The notes below the pieces were generated by a model that saw only the letters and a list, made by a program, of their open reading frames with translations, was not told the DNA's origin and ran no database searches. Positions 1 to 13,976 of a stretch of 64,000 nt of DNA are shown piece by piece. The stretch is from contig JAOCPU010000058.1 of the NCBI GenBank assembly GCA_035772785.1, positions 154,899-218,898 on the forward strand, read 5' to 3'. The translations under genes and the position numbers were made by a program. The stretch's first letter is position 1; the number at the start of each line of letters is the position of its first letter. The DNA is from Phlebiopsis flavidoalba. Taxonomy: Eukaryota > Basidiomycota > Agaricomycetes > Polyporales > Phanerochaetaceae.

Positions 1-2432
1 GTCACGGCCGGCCTTGATCTGCTTCCCTTGCACCATAAACCTCGACACCGCTGGTCTTTCCCAGGTAGGGGTTTCACTGGAGTAGTACGTATCCCGTCAA
101 TGACACATTCCCGCTCTTCGTGAAGACGGACAACGTACCTGATGTTGACGATGCACAGACCTTGCGAAGCTCCTCCGCGAGTGTATCGGCCTGCAGCCCG
201 GGAATGGTTCGAAGCCTGTTAGGAGTGGTGCACGCCTTACGGCCCTGTCGCACCTTAAACGGCTACAGAAATCGGCTTCACCGTGCCTTTTCTGAGTATA
301 TACCCGTCAGTCCTGTCTGTCTTGAGCACTGAAAAAAGCGGACACGTACTTGGCAAACCGCCACGCCCCCGTCGGTACGCATCTCGTGCCACGCCTGAAC
401 ATGTTGTTGCGTAATGCGCTTCAGGACATCATCGCGTTTCATGAACTCCGGGGCCGTGTCCTCAGTGGCCTTTGACGTCATTTACCGCGTGCGAGCGAGC
501 TTGGTCGTCTCGTCCTACCCGTCTATGGTACTGCTGGTCGTGCGCGTTGAACCAAGAGTTCTTGTCCCCGCGAACGTTCCGTTGAACGTACTTGATGTCC
601 GCGATTGCTGTAGAGCTTAGATGTACTGGCGCCGAGGATGTAAGCCAACGTTTCCTCCGCGGTAGACGAAATTGGAAACGCACTCTCTCTCGGCTGAGAC
701 CGTCACGCCACCAGCCCAACGTGTCTCAAAAAACGGCTTCCATAGTTCTGTTACTACTATCTCGCCGCGCCGCTTTCCTCTTGCTTCGTCGTTCTTTCCG
801 TTCCCTGGCCTCCGCTTTCTCCTTGTTTCCTCCTCGACACTGTGCACCGTAACGGTGCGGTCGATGCGCGGTGGCCTGACGGATGGTTCTGATAGCAACG
901 GCGGCTAAAGTTTCTAGCCACGTCTGAGAGAATGTTCGTATGCCATGAGGGGCAAGTTGGCATATCCGGGAACTAACAACATTCACCCCTTGGAACGCCT
1001 TGACTTTGATCAGGAACGGGCCGTGCAGGTGGAAGTGGCTGGACCGGCCTTTGGCAGATCGACGCCTTAAGAAACGTCTTGTTACGTTTTTTTGTTCTTT
1101 GTCTACGATTTGACATCGGTTGTACCCACATCTACTTATGGTGGCCGGCACCGGTTTGTTTGGGACGCGGGTTTCGAAATGTGGCAGAAGGATTGAGGAT
1201 GTGGGAAGCTGGTAAGCGTTAAGAAGATATATCGGATTCGGCACTGACCTAACAGATACGCGAGTCTCGTGCCTAAGGGCTGCACAGGTCGCGCGCGGAG
1301 CAAACAGGCAACACATGTGTCGACCGCAGCGTTGGTTCGCAGGCATTTGGTAGCGCGCTTCAGGTTGAAGGTGGAAGTTCGTCGCCAGACTCGTCGACAA
1401 GGCCTGCAGAAGCGAAGCGTGAAGTATATTCGAGATAGTCTTACGGTGTTCAGATTTGAGTGTCGTGTAAGAATTAGGAAAGGAAAGTAAAACCTTCAGA
1501 GCGTGTGAATACAGGCGTTGGTAGGCATGCTTTGGGGTCCGATGTTGGTGCCGGACCTTCATCTTGTAACGTAGTGTTTTTCCCAAAGCGTTTGTTGAGC
1601 TCATCTTCTGGCTCATGCTGAACTCCGTGTTGATGTTGGATATCGAGTCCTTCGGGTTTTTTGGCCAAGGACGTATAGGTGGTACATCCGCCTTGACATC
1701 CGCACCCATCGTCCACAAATTGTCTGACCAGCAATGCAGTACGCGCATGCTGTACGGACGACAGCTTTGCCTTTTCGCATCTTCATTCTTGAAAACCTCA
1801 GCTGGGAGCTTCTGTATAGCCGATAGCCAGCGGAGGGCCCAAACCTGAGCGATCGTATCAGTGCGTAATGGATGCCAGTTGGTCAGGCACTAGTTTCATG
1901 GGTCCACTGGACGACTTGTCAGGTTGAGCAGATGCATAATCTTGAGGGATGCACGGAAGAGACCCAACCGCCAGGAATCATCAAATCCGCGCCACTCATA
2001 ATCTTTTCGACAACTACTCCGGGCGTAGATATGCACGGGAGCATGTCGGGGTGAGACCACAGGGTATAGACTGCGGAACGTTAGACTAAGGTCGAGATAG
2101 AAGAGCAATATGGCTCACTAGTTGGAATGATGTCCCCCTCTAGGTCCCTCCCTATACGCGAAACCAAAGGGGATTGCCTTCCGTGCCGATATACACAACC
2201 TTGGCTGGACTTTAAATGAGACCGGAGAATGCCTGAAAGAGAAAACTTACACCAGGTACACCACTGCTACTCACAAACCCCCTACTGAGCATTCCATTTG
2301 GAACAAGCTCTTTGGCACGATCCTCGTCGAAAGTATACCGAGTGGCGAGAGAAGTACGCAAGCGACGGAGGTCCGATGTGCGTAAGGTACAGCAGTTTTT
2401 TTGAGCTCAATTGTGGTGTCTTCTTTGAACAT
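1..2432 (-). CDS. TMA64: Translation factor eIF2D / Tma64 (ligatin), 3' end missing
   Basis: eIF2D delivers or removes tRNA at the ribosomal P site and helps recycle 40S subunits in the cytoplasm. Read leftward from the ATG at 2432, the translation starts MFKEDTTIELKK and continues with the N-terminal domain (RTSDLRRL, ELVPNGMLS). A PUA region follows, with GTEGNPLWF, TVYTLWSHPDMLP, GADLMIPG and a segment around VLHCWSDNLW. After a charged linker, the SWIB/MDM2-like region contains APEFMKRDDVLKRI. The SUI1-like C-terminal part follows, with VRQGRKA, LAEELRKVCASSTS and VQGKQIKA near the left edge. The block order matches the family. The gene has several short introns and several frame breaks (for example in the PUA region). 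The last few dozen residues lie outside the window. The call rests on recognised motifs, not on an alignment. Confidence 0.82.
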
Positions 2433-4721
2433 TGATCCCGTATGTTTTAGTGCAAATACGTTGTTTATGTATGAGATGTTTCAGAGGCTCATGGAGGGGT
2501 AAGTAATTGGACCGTAGCAGGATCTAGCAGGATTAGTGTAAAAATGCGGACAGCCTGCGATGGCGATCACGATCTCGGAGCGCGCTGCGCGATTAATCCA
2601 TTCACACGATGGCCAACGTACATGACGTAACGCTTTCGAGTTGAATAGATTGACAGGTATAATACTGATTTGTGCGATCACAAGCTGGGGTAACGTTTGC
2701 TTGCTGAGGCGATTAAGTCATCGCTGGTAGAATAATCCTGCTATGGGCAAAACGCCATATGTGAGACCATGGCACTGAGTATGTGATGTGCCAGAGCCGT
2801 TAAAACTACTCAATGCAATTTGACTATACAGCCTGAAACGAGTACTCTAGTTCCACGGGATATCCATTCCGCGGTCTGTAGGGCGGAGGAAGAATGTCTT
2901 TCAGATCTCACAATCCTCATCGCTTCCTCTTCTTGGCTGTCGCCACTGAGATAGTCGTACCGGTGGTTTCTCGTCGAGCCTATCTTCATGGTGTGGTTGG
3001 CTTACGGATCGCTTGTACCATGCGAAATATCCTGTCCAAACTGCGTGCCAGATCTCTTCGGCAATGGTGTCTTTGGTCGGCGCCACAATCCTGGTCATCC
3101 GATCTTCTGTGCCTCTGCTAGTCTTTGTGAGAACCGTCCGACACACCCAGTGCGTTGACGTCCAGCAGTGCTTAAGGCTGGGATCGTCTGTGTTTGCGTA
3201 AATAATTATCTCACACGTGGATGGCTCTGACCCTCTCGAAACGTCTCTCACACCTGTGCCTAGCTCCTGCTGCTGCACAAAATCTCGCAGTTGTGACGTT
3301 CGGTCAGACGACCAGGCAGGGTGACGTATAAGATGAGCCTGTTTACGCCTCAGTGGCGGCTTAGTTTGACATGTTCAGAACGAGAAGCCCGCTTCTTGTT
3401 GACTGAGGTGAGTGGAACGTGTAGAATGTGTGGCCGGTTCCGGCAGGGTCGTTTGCAGAGGAAGAGAGTAAAGCCGATCCAGACACGGCCATCCGCTTCT
3501 TCTCCTTGGAAGTATGCGCACCAATACAGAGTCTCTTTTTTTGACTTCGCTAGAGGCGTCGAAAGCGTCTGTCCTCCATAAGTCAGATATCAAACATACG
3601 TATCTCCACCCGAGCGGCCGGACTGACCAGTTCGCTGCAGACGCTGAATGGGGACTTTGAGGGCCTCCGAGTCTGAGACGGTCGCACGGCACATAGCGTG
3701 AGCTCATCCAGAGATCTAAACGAGTGAGGCTCGGCGAGTAGGGAACCATGGTGGGCGATTAATGGGAAGTCAAAGGGTACGCGGAGCCTGTTATATAAAT
3801 CTCAAGGCCACTATCCAAACAGTGGCCACCTAGATAGTGAGTGTCTGGGCCACATAAGAGTATTGTCAGGGACATCCACAGGTTTTGCGTCAGCTTGCGT
3901 TGCCGGGTCAAAGCGTGCTGTATGTTCAGGCCTTTGAGGGACAAAAGAGATATCGTCGCACACGCAATGTTATCGCTGCATGCCGGCTAGCACAATACGT
4001 CTGTCTTGACAGGCATCGCGTGGTTGTCTTGAACTCGAAAAAACGTCCCCTTACTTGACCGAAATTCGATTTCGGTGCTGCGGGTGTGAGACTGTTGTGC
4101 GAGACCCCAGATATAGGTCCTAATAGTAGCTGAAGACTCTCATCAAAGTTTCTTGCAACACAGAGTACTAACCAGTCGAATGGGTAAATAAAGGCTATCT
4201 GAGCGAAGGCACCACGTACAAGTTCGGCCGCCGCATCGCGGTTGAGGAATGAATAACAATCGTGCTAGAGTTGACCCAGTTCAGCGAGCCAGAAGAAATA
4301 CAAGTAATGCATCTCTTTGTCGAATGTGTCCCCTACCTTGAAGCGCATCGTGAGCCGGACTTCCTGAGTGATAGTCGTGTTCCTGAGGCTGCTTGCTCGG
4401 AAATGTCACACTTGCCAGGGTAACGAGTCACATGACCGTGTCACGTCACATAACGCATTGTCGACTATCGTCGAACTTCAAAGTTCGGTCCATGTTGTCT
4501 ACGAATCACACAAAGCAATAGCTTCACTGTCAGAAAGGCGGCACCAGTGCTGGTCTCTGGATAGTCAGCTTTCTGTGGTCGTATTGATCCAGCTATAATC
4601 ATGTATTTGAGAAATTTTGTGGCGAGTTGCTACGCTCTCGGACATAGGCTGCCGCTGATCCGGACTTGTTTCAGCAGGCAGAGCGCCGATGACGGTAACT
4701 TGCTGCTGCCCATCCTCGACC
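2433..4721. other. Unassigned interval between eIF2D and Sft2
   Basis: This 2.3-kb gap separates the divergent starts of eIF2D (minus) and Sft2 (plus), so it must hold both promoters. It contains only short, mutually overlapping open frames, such as about 125 codons on the minus strand at 2901-3278 and about 124 codons at 3375-3749. None resembles a family I know. A small gene broken by frame errors could be hidden here, but I cannot support one. Confidence 0.4.
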
Positions 4722-5628
4722 ATGCCGGCCGCCCCTTCTGCAGAGAACAAAACTTCAGGACAAACCTTTCACAGTTTCGATGGGGCCCCGCGGAAACAAC
4801 GACGACTCACAACAAAACGAACCTCCAGCTAACCCTTTCTCTCGTTTTTACAACGCGATAGGTGGAGGGTACATACCTCTGAGGTCGAATATGAGAGGTC
4901 GAATGAGGAGGAGGCGTACTTTGCGTTATCGAGATGGGATAGGCGAGTATTTTAATCCCTCCTGCGATATGATTCCATCTGGAAATAACATTACACGTAA
5001 GGTTACTGGGCTTTGCTGGCTGCTTGATTGGGGCGACCGTGTGCTTCTTCGTGTCGTTTATAACGCTACCAATGATCGCTCTACGACCCGCCAAATTTGC
5101 GCTCTCGTTCAGGCAAGTGCATATATTGGAACCAGACCCTTGAGTCTAATCATCAAGTCCCACAGCCTGGGAAGCCTGCTAGTCATGTTTGGGTGCGCAG
5201 CCAATCATACGCATCTCGATACACTCCTTACCTTGTCTTCGTGCAGAGATTCTCTGTCCTTATAGGGCCATTGAACCACGTCAAACACCTCGTTTCAAAA
5301 GAACGACTGCCCTTCTCTGCAGCATATATATCAAGTCTAGCACTCACACTGTATTTCTCTCTTGGTGTAAGCCTGCATTACTCGCTCTCATCGGCATTTG
5401 CTGATCTCAGCAATGTAATTAGGCGCACTCATACTTCGGTTCCTTGATATGCGCAATAGTTCAAGTGAATTTTACTCTATTCGTTGCTAACCTATCGAAA
5501 CTAATATGATTGCTCAGGTTGTTGCTCTGGTCTCATACGTTCTTGCTTACTTCCCCGGTGGAGTACAAACGCTCCGTTTTGGCTCACAAATGGCCCTCCG
5601 CGGGGCAGGCAGCCTCCTCCCATTCTAA
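4722..5628 (+). CDS. SFT2: Sft2-family Golgi vesicle transport membrane protein
   Basis: Sft2/Got1 proteins are small four-pass membrane proteins of the Golgi involved in endosome-to-Golgi and intra-Golgi fusion. The N-terminal cytosolic part contains NFRTNLSQFRWGPAE and NPFSRFYNAIGGGYIPL, then EEEAYFALSRWDR just before the first membrane segment. Hydrophobic stretches follow with FSLGSLLVMFG, LIGPLNHVKHLVSKERLPF (the family's conserved cytosolic loop), SAAYISSLALTLYFSLG and VALVSYVLAYFPGG. The C terminus is LRFGSQMALRGAGSLLPF and a stop. The ATG at 4722 is preferred because it gives a short N terminus before the conserved region, although a 2-base excess near 4745 shifts the frame. Further frame breaks and short introns are present. 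The start is less certain than the family. Confidence 0.87.
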
Positions 5629-5866
5629 CTGTCACATCGCTTACCGGACTGCTCGTCTCGGGCCTCCAAACTTGTAAACTTATAACCCTTTTGCTCCGCC
5701 AATTATTGCTGTATCACTACGCTTCGCATTCTGGAAACACGCTCAAATATCCACATCCCGAAGCTTTATACACGCGTGAATGAAATACTGATACATCGAT
5801 GCATATTAACAAGCGTTCATGGTACGTTACTCGGACTCTCCAGGCGCACGGCGACGCACGGCGCGC

Positions 5867-8800
5867 TCACCGTTCGGGACTCTGGTCACTGTCGGACTCA
5901 GGCGGGTCGTGCAGCCCCGCCACATCCTTAAGGCGCCGCACCATGATGTCCACGTATTTTTCGTGCTGCGTCCAACCGAGGCCACCGGTTTCCTTGGCCT
6001 GTGCGCTGTGTGTTAGCACCCGTGTCAGGAGATCGATAAAAGAGACGTACGAGGACGCCGAGCCGGTGCACAACGGGCCCGAGGCGGCGGCTTACGTCCG
6101 CGCAGAAGGACTGCGCGTCGAAGGTGGACGCGACGCGCATTGAGGCGCCAAAGGTCGCCATACCGGACATGGTCGACGCGCCGCCCTCGGAGGCGTAGAC
6201 CGCGAGATGCCGCCAGACAAGTAGGAGGAGCATCTCCAGGGATTCTGGGGGACAGGTCAGTGGCGGCGCGCGATTAGAAGAGAAGGAGACATACGGAAGA
6301 GCGTCTGTGCGCGTGCGCGTGCGGCGCTCTGCCATTTTGTGAGCTCGTTCTCGACGAGAGCCTGCCGTTGTGCGGTGTTGAGGTTTTCGTACTTGATGGT
6401 GTCGGGTACGTCGAGCATCTATTAGACGGGTGAGGACATGATGAAGAGCACCGGAAGAAAAGACGTGCCTCTGGAACGTTCGCAAGCGCATGGTCTCGCG
6501 ACGAAAGCTCAGCTGAGCAGGTCCAACGAAGTGCTTCAATGTCTGCGCAAGGTCGTCATGGACAAAGTTGAGAGCTTCGATGACGTCACCGAGCGACGGG
6601 GGACCGTAGCTAGAACGTGGGTAAGTATCACGAGTGAGAGAAAGCTACGAGCGCAGTGTAGTCACCGAGAAAACGATTTGAGGCCTCGTCCTGTCTTGAT
6701 GTCCCGATGACTGGTGAAAATACAGGCGTGAAGTCATGTTCTATATTAATTATCAGATTCAGGCCTGTTTCAGATAGAAGGTAAGACCTACCAGTAAAGT
6801 CGCTGGCGGTACCCAAGTATGCGAGCAGGGTCTTGCGGAGATACATCTCCTGGTTATGGACCTTGACCTTGAACTTGCTCCGGCCGTACGCTGGCGCCGC
6901 AGAGTCGCGTCAGACGCTTCCTCGTCAGTGACTGGCTGGATACTCTCTGTCCATTGTCTGCTTCCGAGCGTCCGAGCCGCAAGGCTCATGATTGCTGAGT
7001 GGATTGCCGCCAAAGCCACTCGTCGATACCTATGCCCTTGTTGATGAGACGAGTATCAATCCATGAAGACCAGTGCGACATACCAAGTCAGTTTTGGGTA
7101 TTGATGGCAAGACGCTCGCGCTCAGGGCCACAAGTAAACGCATTTCTTCTAGTACAGAGAGAGATAGCTCGTCGACTTCGTTCTTGAGCAAGAGAATAGC
7201 AGTATCCCTGTGGCTGCGAAGGAACTCGGTACCCTGTGTATCCGCCAAGTCAGTAGACATGTTCGCGCGACGACGATCGAGCATACCTGAGCGACAGCAG
7301 TCGAGTGTTTCGGTCCGACTGTGGCCAATACAGCGGTCACGACCTGCAACGCAGGGATCAAGAGTTGGTGGTACCGCTGGATCGCCGACGGGAGGAAGTT
7401 ATCGCGATCTATGTGAGGATTAGCGAAACCGAACAATTGGGCGCGGAACTGCTTCGTACCAAGGAACGCCTGATCTGCTTCGGGTCGCGCATCCAAGAAG
7501 TCGCAATCGGCCAAGATAGAGAGCAGTCGGGTCTCAAGCAGCCGCTCTGCCCCGGACCGAGTCTGTGCCATCCGAACAAGCAATGACATTCGTGCTTCGT
7601 AGACGTATAGCGGGTTGAGCTCATCTAAGATTTCGCGGTCAGTTGGCTTACGATCGTAAAAAAACGTGTTGGAAACCCACCAGGGTCGGGTTTGAGGAAG
7701 CCTGCAGCTGCAAGTCCGTCTCCTTGATCCCGTGAACGAAGCCTCGCGTAAATCCAAGCCTCGACATCGCGGTGATGACAGCGTGGTTGACGTTCGAACT
7801 GCGAGAGCCGGACCAGCGAATCCAGGAGCATGAAGGCAACCGTCTTCCCAAACGTCGGTACCGTCGATAGCATCCCGCGAGACCAACGAGGTGAGACTTT
7901 CCACGGCGGACTTCATGATACTTAAGCTGCTTGTGATGAGCGAGGATACGGGCTCCGCCTCCCCTCTTAAATCTGAATGACGGGAGACGCTGCTTGACAT
8001 CTCGTCCGGACTTGACCAACTTGTATGCGAGCGAGAGAGGCTTACAGGGAGGGCAGAAGCGTCTCCGGGCGTGGTGTCGGTGATGAGGTGGACATAGTTG
8101 ACGATGGACGCATACAGGTTGCCTCGGACCAGCTCATTACGATTCGACTCCGCGCGATGCATTCCAAAAGACTTCGTAAGAGAGCAAACAGACGCTCTGC
8201 GGGCAGAACACCGCTCTCCGAGGAGTATCCGCCCGGCTGGATGAGTGATTGAACGAGCTTGTCCTCTCGAAGCTTCGTAAGAGCAGATAGTATAGCTTCC
8301 GCGAGCACGCCTGCTGTTGCGTCCGGGGTGTTTGTGGGAACGCAAGGCTGTTGGCAAGACGTGCAGGAGATCAAACAGGAGGCCTTCTCGCCGGTCTTGG
8401 GTATGCGGTCGAAAGCACTTCGTCAACGTCATATCAAGCAGACGACGCCACGACTCGTAGCAACCCGCATTTGCGTGCAACACTTTCCGGCGATGATTCT
8501 CGATTGCACAACTTTCCAAGATATACGCCATCTCCGTGGTGACTTGTTGTAGGTTGGCTTGGGTGAGGATCCGACCCTGCGCATGAAGTGTTCGCCTTGC
8601 TGTGGTCAGAAGAGCAATGAGAGCAGTGCGATCGACAACTTCGCATCCAGAAGAATCTACTTGCAAACATGCTCCAAGGTTGAGGTGGCCGAAGAACTCG
8701 AGATCCATTGGCTGCACGGCCCAGACTATCCGACCAGTCGAAGTCCAGGGACTGAAGGAACTCGATGATAGGAATGTGCGACTGACCGACCTCATGGAAC

Positions 8801-11800
8801 GGCCTGAAGATTTCTTCTTCCCAGTTCGCCTCGATGCCAGCAAGGTCTTGGTCTTCATTGCCGTAGAGTAGCTCCAGAAGCTCCAGAGCAGCCTTGAGAT
8901 GACCTTTGTTCGTCAAAACGTGCAATCGAGGGCGACCAAGTCGAATATAATCGACCGCACGCGCAAGAACGAGACCAGCGCGGGTACGGTGGAGATGACA
9001 CGCGATGCATCGTTGTACTGCATTTCGATGTACGGTTCTTGGATAGTCTGAGGCGCCCGGAACGGAAGCGCTGCAAGGGTGACGTGCAAAGAAGTCTTCA
9101 CGAGAGCGCAGGTAACGCATGCTGAAGTCCGAAGTCCTGGGGGGGTGCTTGCAGAGCTGATACAGACGGACGAGGGATAGCATCGCTCAGCGAATGCGGG
9201 CAGGGTCGTCAACAAAGCCTGGCTTGCGGACCGACCAGCCCTCGGACCTTTACCCTTGGTCTTCAGGCGAGGTACCCCCAAAGTTGACGATGTCGAGTAG
9301 AGAGTGGATGCTTACGCGACGCGCGCCGAGGGCATTTGGGTCTTGAATTTGATCATCCGCAGCGGCCTTGCCGAACAAGAGGAAGTGCGCGATGTTGGGG
9401 TAAGGCCTGTCCCAGGACGCGTGTTCTGGATGAAGAAGTCCACGACGGCGAGACGGAGCGCCTGCGTTAGGGCGTCCATGGGTTCCCTCCAGGTGCTGGT
9501 GCACCTGCCCCAGTCTTCTCGTCCGCGGTCGTTTCGGCCTCCTCGACTTCAATGGGGCGAGTCTTGAGTCCAGAATGTTGCGGAACCCATCCAAAGATGC
9601 GGATGGAGTCGCCTGCTGCGATCGATAATCACTGCAAGCTGGGAGACGGTGGTTGGGGTGGATAGGGCGGTAAGGATCTTCACCGAGAGGAGGGTGAGTT
9701 CGGGGTATGCAGGATACGAGACGTAGGCAGCCGATAGCGGGCACATGTTCCGGAGTAAACATCAGCGCCTGGTCGAGCTGTTGATGAAGTATGAAACTGG
9801 ATGTACAGGGCCGAAAAAAGAGTACTGTCTTCAACACTTGAGAGGAGCGGGATGAACACGTCCAAGAAGATATCCTGAATCTCGAGCACTCGATGGACAA
9901 CACGGAGGACGCGAGTGATGGTGTGTCGGAAAAAGGGTTCCTCGTCCGCGAGGCCATTGTCGAAACCCATTCAGGCCGTCCACAATATACGAGGAGGACA
10001 TTGTTATGGAGAGTCGAATGTGTCAAAATTCGCTTCATGAGCGCCGTCGTAACCGGGGTGAACTGCGAGTTGCATAAGCAGCTCACCCTTCGTGCTGAGG
10101 TCGTCGGAACCGGAAAACAAGGGACTCCAGGTCAAACGCGGCGGACGGGCAGCGCTCAACGAAGAGCAGAGACAAAGGTCGTTCATCTTCCAACGGTCGG
10201 TTGGGTCGAAGGTACTCGCGCTGTGATATCCGCGAGAAAACATTGTCGATGACAAACGCAACGTACGGTGCCGATTCCTGGGGAACGATATGGCTGACCA
10301 AGCGATTCGGGGATGTGTGTTCAGCGGCTCAGAGTCAGTTATGCGGTCATGTGTGCAGCGATGCTCTTCGGTGTGTGGATGAGCGTGGCGAGCAGTTTGA
10401 GGAATGGGATGGTTTCGGGGTACAACTTATGTACAGATTCAATCTCTTCGAGCTCCATTTTTCGATGCCCTCTGACGGAAGACAGTGTTGCACCCGTTGT
10501 GCCAGGAGGGACGCGAATGTTGATGAGCTCCAGTCGCTCCATAAGTGTCCAGTAATGGATCGACATATCTCGATACCAGGTGTACCACCACCAGGCAGGC
10601 AGAAGCACCGATAATGTATCCAGCAATGCCCCTTCAACTCCAATGGAATGCTCAGAGGTATGAGTGAGACGAGGGTGGGGATTGCCCTAAACCGCGCGTG
10701 GCCGCTGATCGTTATGCGCACAGCGACTGAATGAGAGACGACTGTAGCCAGAAAGCCGGAGGAACGACTGAGCCAGGAGAACATCTTGTTGCCCGTGAGC
10801 GTCAATTGCTGTTGTTGCCGCTGAGCTTGCGCCGCATGCGCCATCCCCATCTGTGCACCGACCTGACGGCAGGCTGAGCCGGCCGCGGCGTGGCTCCTGC
10901 GGTCGCGCCCACTGATCAAGAAGGCCAAATATATCGCAGTCCATGACACTGCCGGACCCGAAGAGGTGGCCGAGGGTAGAGTAGAGGCTGAAGCGAAATC
11001 TGCTGCCTCCCCTGACCAGGAAGTTGTACGCCAGTTCGCTGCAGTTTTGGCCCTTCGAGAGGCCTGCCAAACATGTCGTACAACGCCAATGAGCATGTCC
11101 ACGTCCCGGATTGCGTAGACCAGACGGTCCCCACTGGAGGAAAGAAGGTAGCTTGCCAGCCGTTCTCTCAACCCCGCTCGATATAGGTTTAGCCGTTGTT
11201 CGTCGGCGAAACCGCTCCCCCAGAACTGTAAAGCCCGTTCTGCAGGCAAGGCCGAGTAAAGTAGGCCGACCAGAGCAAACAGCATAGCAATGTCGTTTCG
11301 TGGAGAGGTTTGGGTAGAGGATTCGGGCATTGGAGGATGTGATGGGTGGCGGTTCTGCCCAAGGTTGGAGCGGAACATTCGTGTTTCGGTCGGTTCGTTG
11401 ATTTGCAAGCAAAAATGTCCTCTTGCCGCTGCTTGATCTTTCGCAGTTCAGACGACGCCATCTAATGCGTGATCAACCCTCGGACGAGGTAGTCGAAGGA
11501 CTCGAGAATGACAGGCTTGAAGTCGTCAGGGGGGAGTTCGAGCATAGCTTCGGGTTCGGCCTTGGATAGCACCGCGCCGGCAAAGGATGATGGGGGGGAA
11601 GTGCCTTGTTTTCGTTGAAGCGTAGCCCACAATACGCGCAAGGTACGTGAAGCAATCTCCCTGGACCGCATTCCATACTTGATTCTCGAGCTCCTCCGTC
11701 TTGAAGCCTGACTTGTCTTCCAACAAAGGATCGCGATGTCGCGTCTCCGCCATGAACAGAGTCCATTTGAGGAGTAGAGTGGCTCTTAGTCCAGACTCTC

Positions 11801-12819
11801 TCCATTCGGGGCTGGTCACGAGCTTTTGCTTGAGGGCCACAACTAGGTTCGTGTCCAGGGCGAGCTTTTGTCGCTCCTGAGAAACCAGTGGAAGCTGGGT
11901 CGACAACGTTGAAACAAGCCAGCGCTGCGGGAAGGAAGTAGTAGACCATTGGATGGTGAGGGTTTTTCCCAAGCCACTCGACTATGAGCAAGAGCTCAGT
12001 CGCCTGCACGCGGCCCATACGCGCAATCAAGAACAGGACAGTCGCCAGGGTTCGCCGTTCGTATTTCAGAGACTCATATCTTGCGGTAAGAACATCGTTG
12101 TCCAAGTTGTCCGCCTGATATCTTTAGTTAAGTGGACGTACAAAGTGCAAAGTGCAACTCACCTTGCGCTAATGGTGCATTCGTGTTGCTCTTTGCGTTC
12201 AGCCGCGCGGCATACACCTTCGCAATCGTGTCACCTAGCCTTTCGATCTCCTTGAAAAGCCTCTGGGGCAGGCCCCTTCCTGCTTCGATGAGATTCTGTC
12301 TCGCGAAACAGCTCCAACTGCCTGAATAGCTCGGGCGAACTTGGGTCGAACGCCACTTCCGCCGCCTCGAAGATGTAACGAAGACAGTCTGCCAGGTGTC
12401 GTCTTCTTTCGTGAAATTCAAGGAGTGTTGCTTCGATGAGTTGATCCTGGGAGATATTTGGATTGCTGGCCATCGTCTCCTGTAATAGACCAGCGACATA
12501 ACGTTCCGACACGTCCAGCTGTTGCGAAATGAAGACCACTTGACGCGCGAAGTCCGAGTTGACTGCAATCGACCTGCCATTGACAGAGACACGACCTAAT
12601 ACGCGTAAATTGAAGGAGACAGAGGAATAACACGCGAAATTACTCACCGTTCTCGACCTCGCGTTGTTCCTCTTGGCTGCGAGGGCCAATGTCGTACAAG
12701 TTTATGAGGTGGCCCCTGTGCAGCATGAGCTGCTCGAAGAATTGCTGATGGTCATCTTGCGAGTCGGGGGCATTGAGATTTGAAAGGAGACTGGCTCTCA
12801 GACGAGAGGTAGAAGCCAT
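5867..12819 (-). CDS. NUP192: Nuclear pore inner-ring scaffold nucleoporin Nup192/Nup205
   Basis: This protein is a large alpha-solenoid scaffold of the nuclear pore inner ring, which binds Nic96/Nup93 and Nup53. The ATG at 12819 opens MASTSRLRASLLSNLNAPDS, followed by a family-typical N-terminal block (FFEQLMLHRGHLINLYDIGP, DFARQVVFISQQLDVSERYV, FHERRRHLADCLRYIFEAAE). The middle contains RRTLATVLFLIARMGRVQ, LGKNPHHPMVYYFLPAAL and LQQVTTEMAYILESCAIEN. The C terminus reads LNTAQRQALVENELTKWQ, then SLEMLLLLVWRHLAVYASEG and a final QHEKYVDIMVRRLKDVAGLH before a stop at 5867. The locus is about 7 kb with many short introns, consistent with a protein of 1,700-2,000 residues. Frame breaks occur, for example an extra A near 12306. 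Shorter open frames on either strand inside this span are shadows. Confidence 0.92.
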
Positions 12820-13921
12820 CCCCGGACTCGGATGGAGGTTTGGGTTAAAGGTATCGGCGTCTACGTCGATGATTGGCCCAGTTAAGTTGACGCGCCAGTC
12901 TTCTGCTGCCTTCTGTTACCCTCCATCTCGCCTCCACTCGCTGGTTGAGTAACTGTCTCTAGATAACGGATTCAAATTCAGATTTTCAGGGAACCAGAAA
13001 TTTGCTTCAAGGATGTGAACTCATAGTAGCCGACAATCGATTTCGTTGACCATAGCTGCAGGAATTTCCTCTACCGCAAGGACTATTATTGGTAACTCGA
13101 AAACGTCCTCCACATTGTCTTGCCAGCTCATACCACGCAGGTTCTTCTGTCGCTATAGCTCGACATCTTACAACATCTGTGCGAATGCGCCACTCAGGAA
13201 TCCGTCCATTCGCTAGGCGGTTGCTCGCGTACACCCCAACACAAACATGACATAAAAGTATAGCGAACGGAAAATTTTGCACTATCTTGTACGGGTACCG
13301 ATATGCAGCTATCAAATGCCTAGCCCTTCGCTGCAACCTGCTATGCTCTCGCAATGTCCTGAACGCTGTCTTCACGTGTCACCAGTACGTTCCATCACCG
13401 AAGACTTGTGCTGGGCGCACCATACACCCTTCACTTTCATACAACATTCTTGAGCTGATTTTTCGGGTACAGCAAGTATAGCAATAGAAATTATCTTCAA
13501 CATGCGCTCATCTTCAATTGATTGCTGATATCAAGACATTATTCAGAAGTCTACCGTGTTTTAGTGGACACCTCTTCGCTACCACCAAAACGTCTTCGGA
13601 ACGACCGCGTCTTTCGAGGACGCGTGGAATGCGAGTTCAAGGGCGGAAATTTTGATATACAGTGATTATGTGAGTACGACGGTATCTATCTCGATCTATG
13701 ACCACCGGTCATGTGAACGGGTTCACAAGTGTAGCAGGATTGGGAGGTTCATGCTCTCGCCAACGTCCCCACGAGCAGAAGCTTTAACCCAGCAGGTCCA
13801 TGCACGATTAGTTTATCGTCCGTCTATAATACGGGTGTTCATGATCTTTCTACAACTATCAACCGGATTGTGGCCACACAAGATGCGACGCCACAAGCCA
13901 TCACTGGCCACTTGCCAAATG
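12820..13921. other. Divergent intergenic interval
   Basis: This stretch lies between the start of the nucleoporin gene (minus) and the next plus-strand gene. A 122-codon open frame on the minus strand (13007-13375) has no recognisable motif. I see no RNA gene or repeat, and the interval most likely holds two promoters. Confidence 0.4.
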
Positions 13922-13929
13922 TATAAATA
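13922..13929 (+). promoter_or_regulatory. Candidate TATA box
   Basis: TATAAATA lies 48 bases before the ATG at 13977, in a pyrimidine-rich leader containing CCACAACC just before the start codon. The spacing is short but possible for a fungal core promoter. Confidence 0.4.
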
Positions 13930-13976
13930 CTCTCCTTGGACGAGGTCCACACACGTTTTCCCCAGCCACAACCATT

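Noticed and set aside
726..1748. 340-codon open frame on the minus strand
   Set aside because: Only its upstream part coincides with the eIF2D PUA region; the rest runs through introns and out of frame. The eIF2D exon reading explains the region better.
7073..7423. 116-codon plus-strand frame inside the nucleoporin gene
   Set aside because: It is antisense to coding nucleoporin exons and has no recognisable motif.
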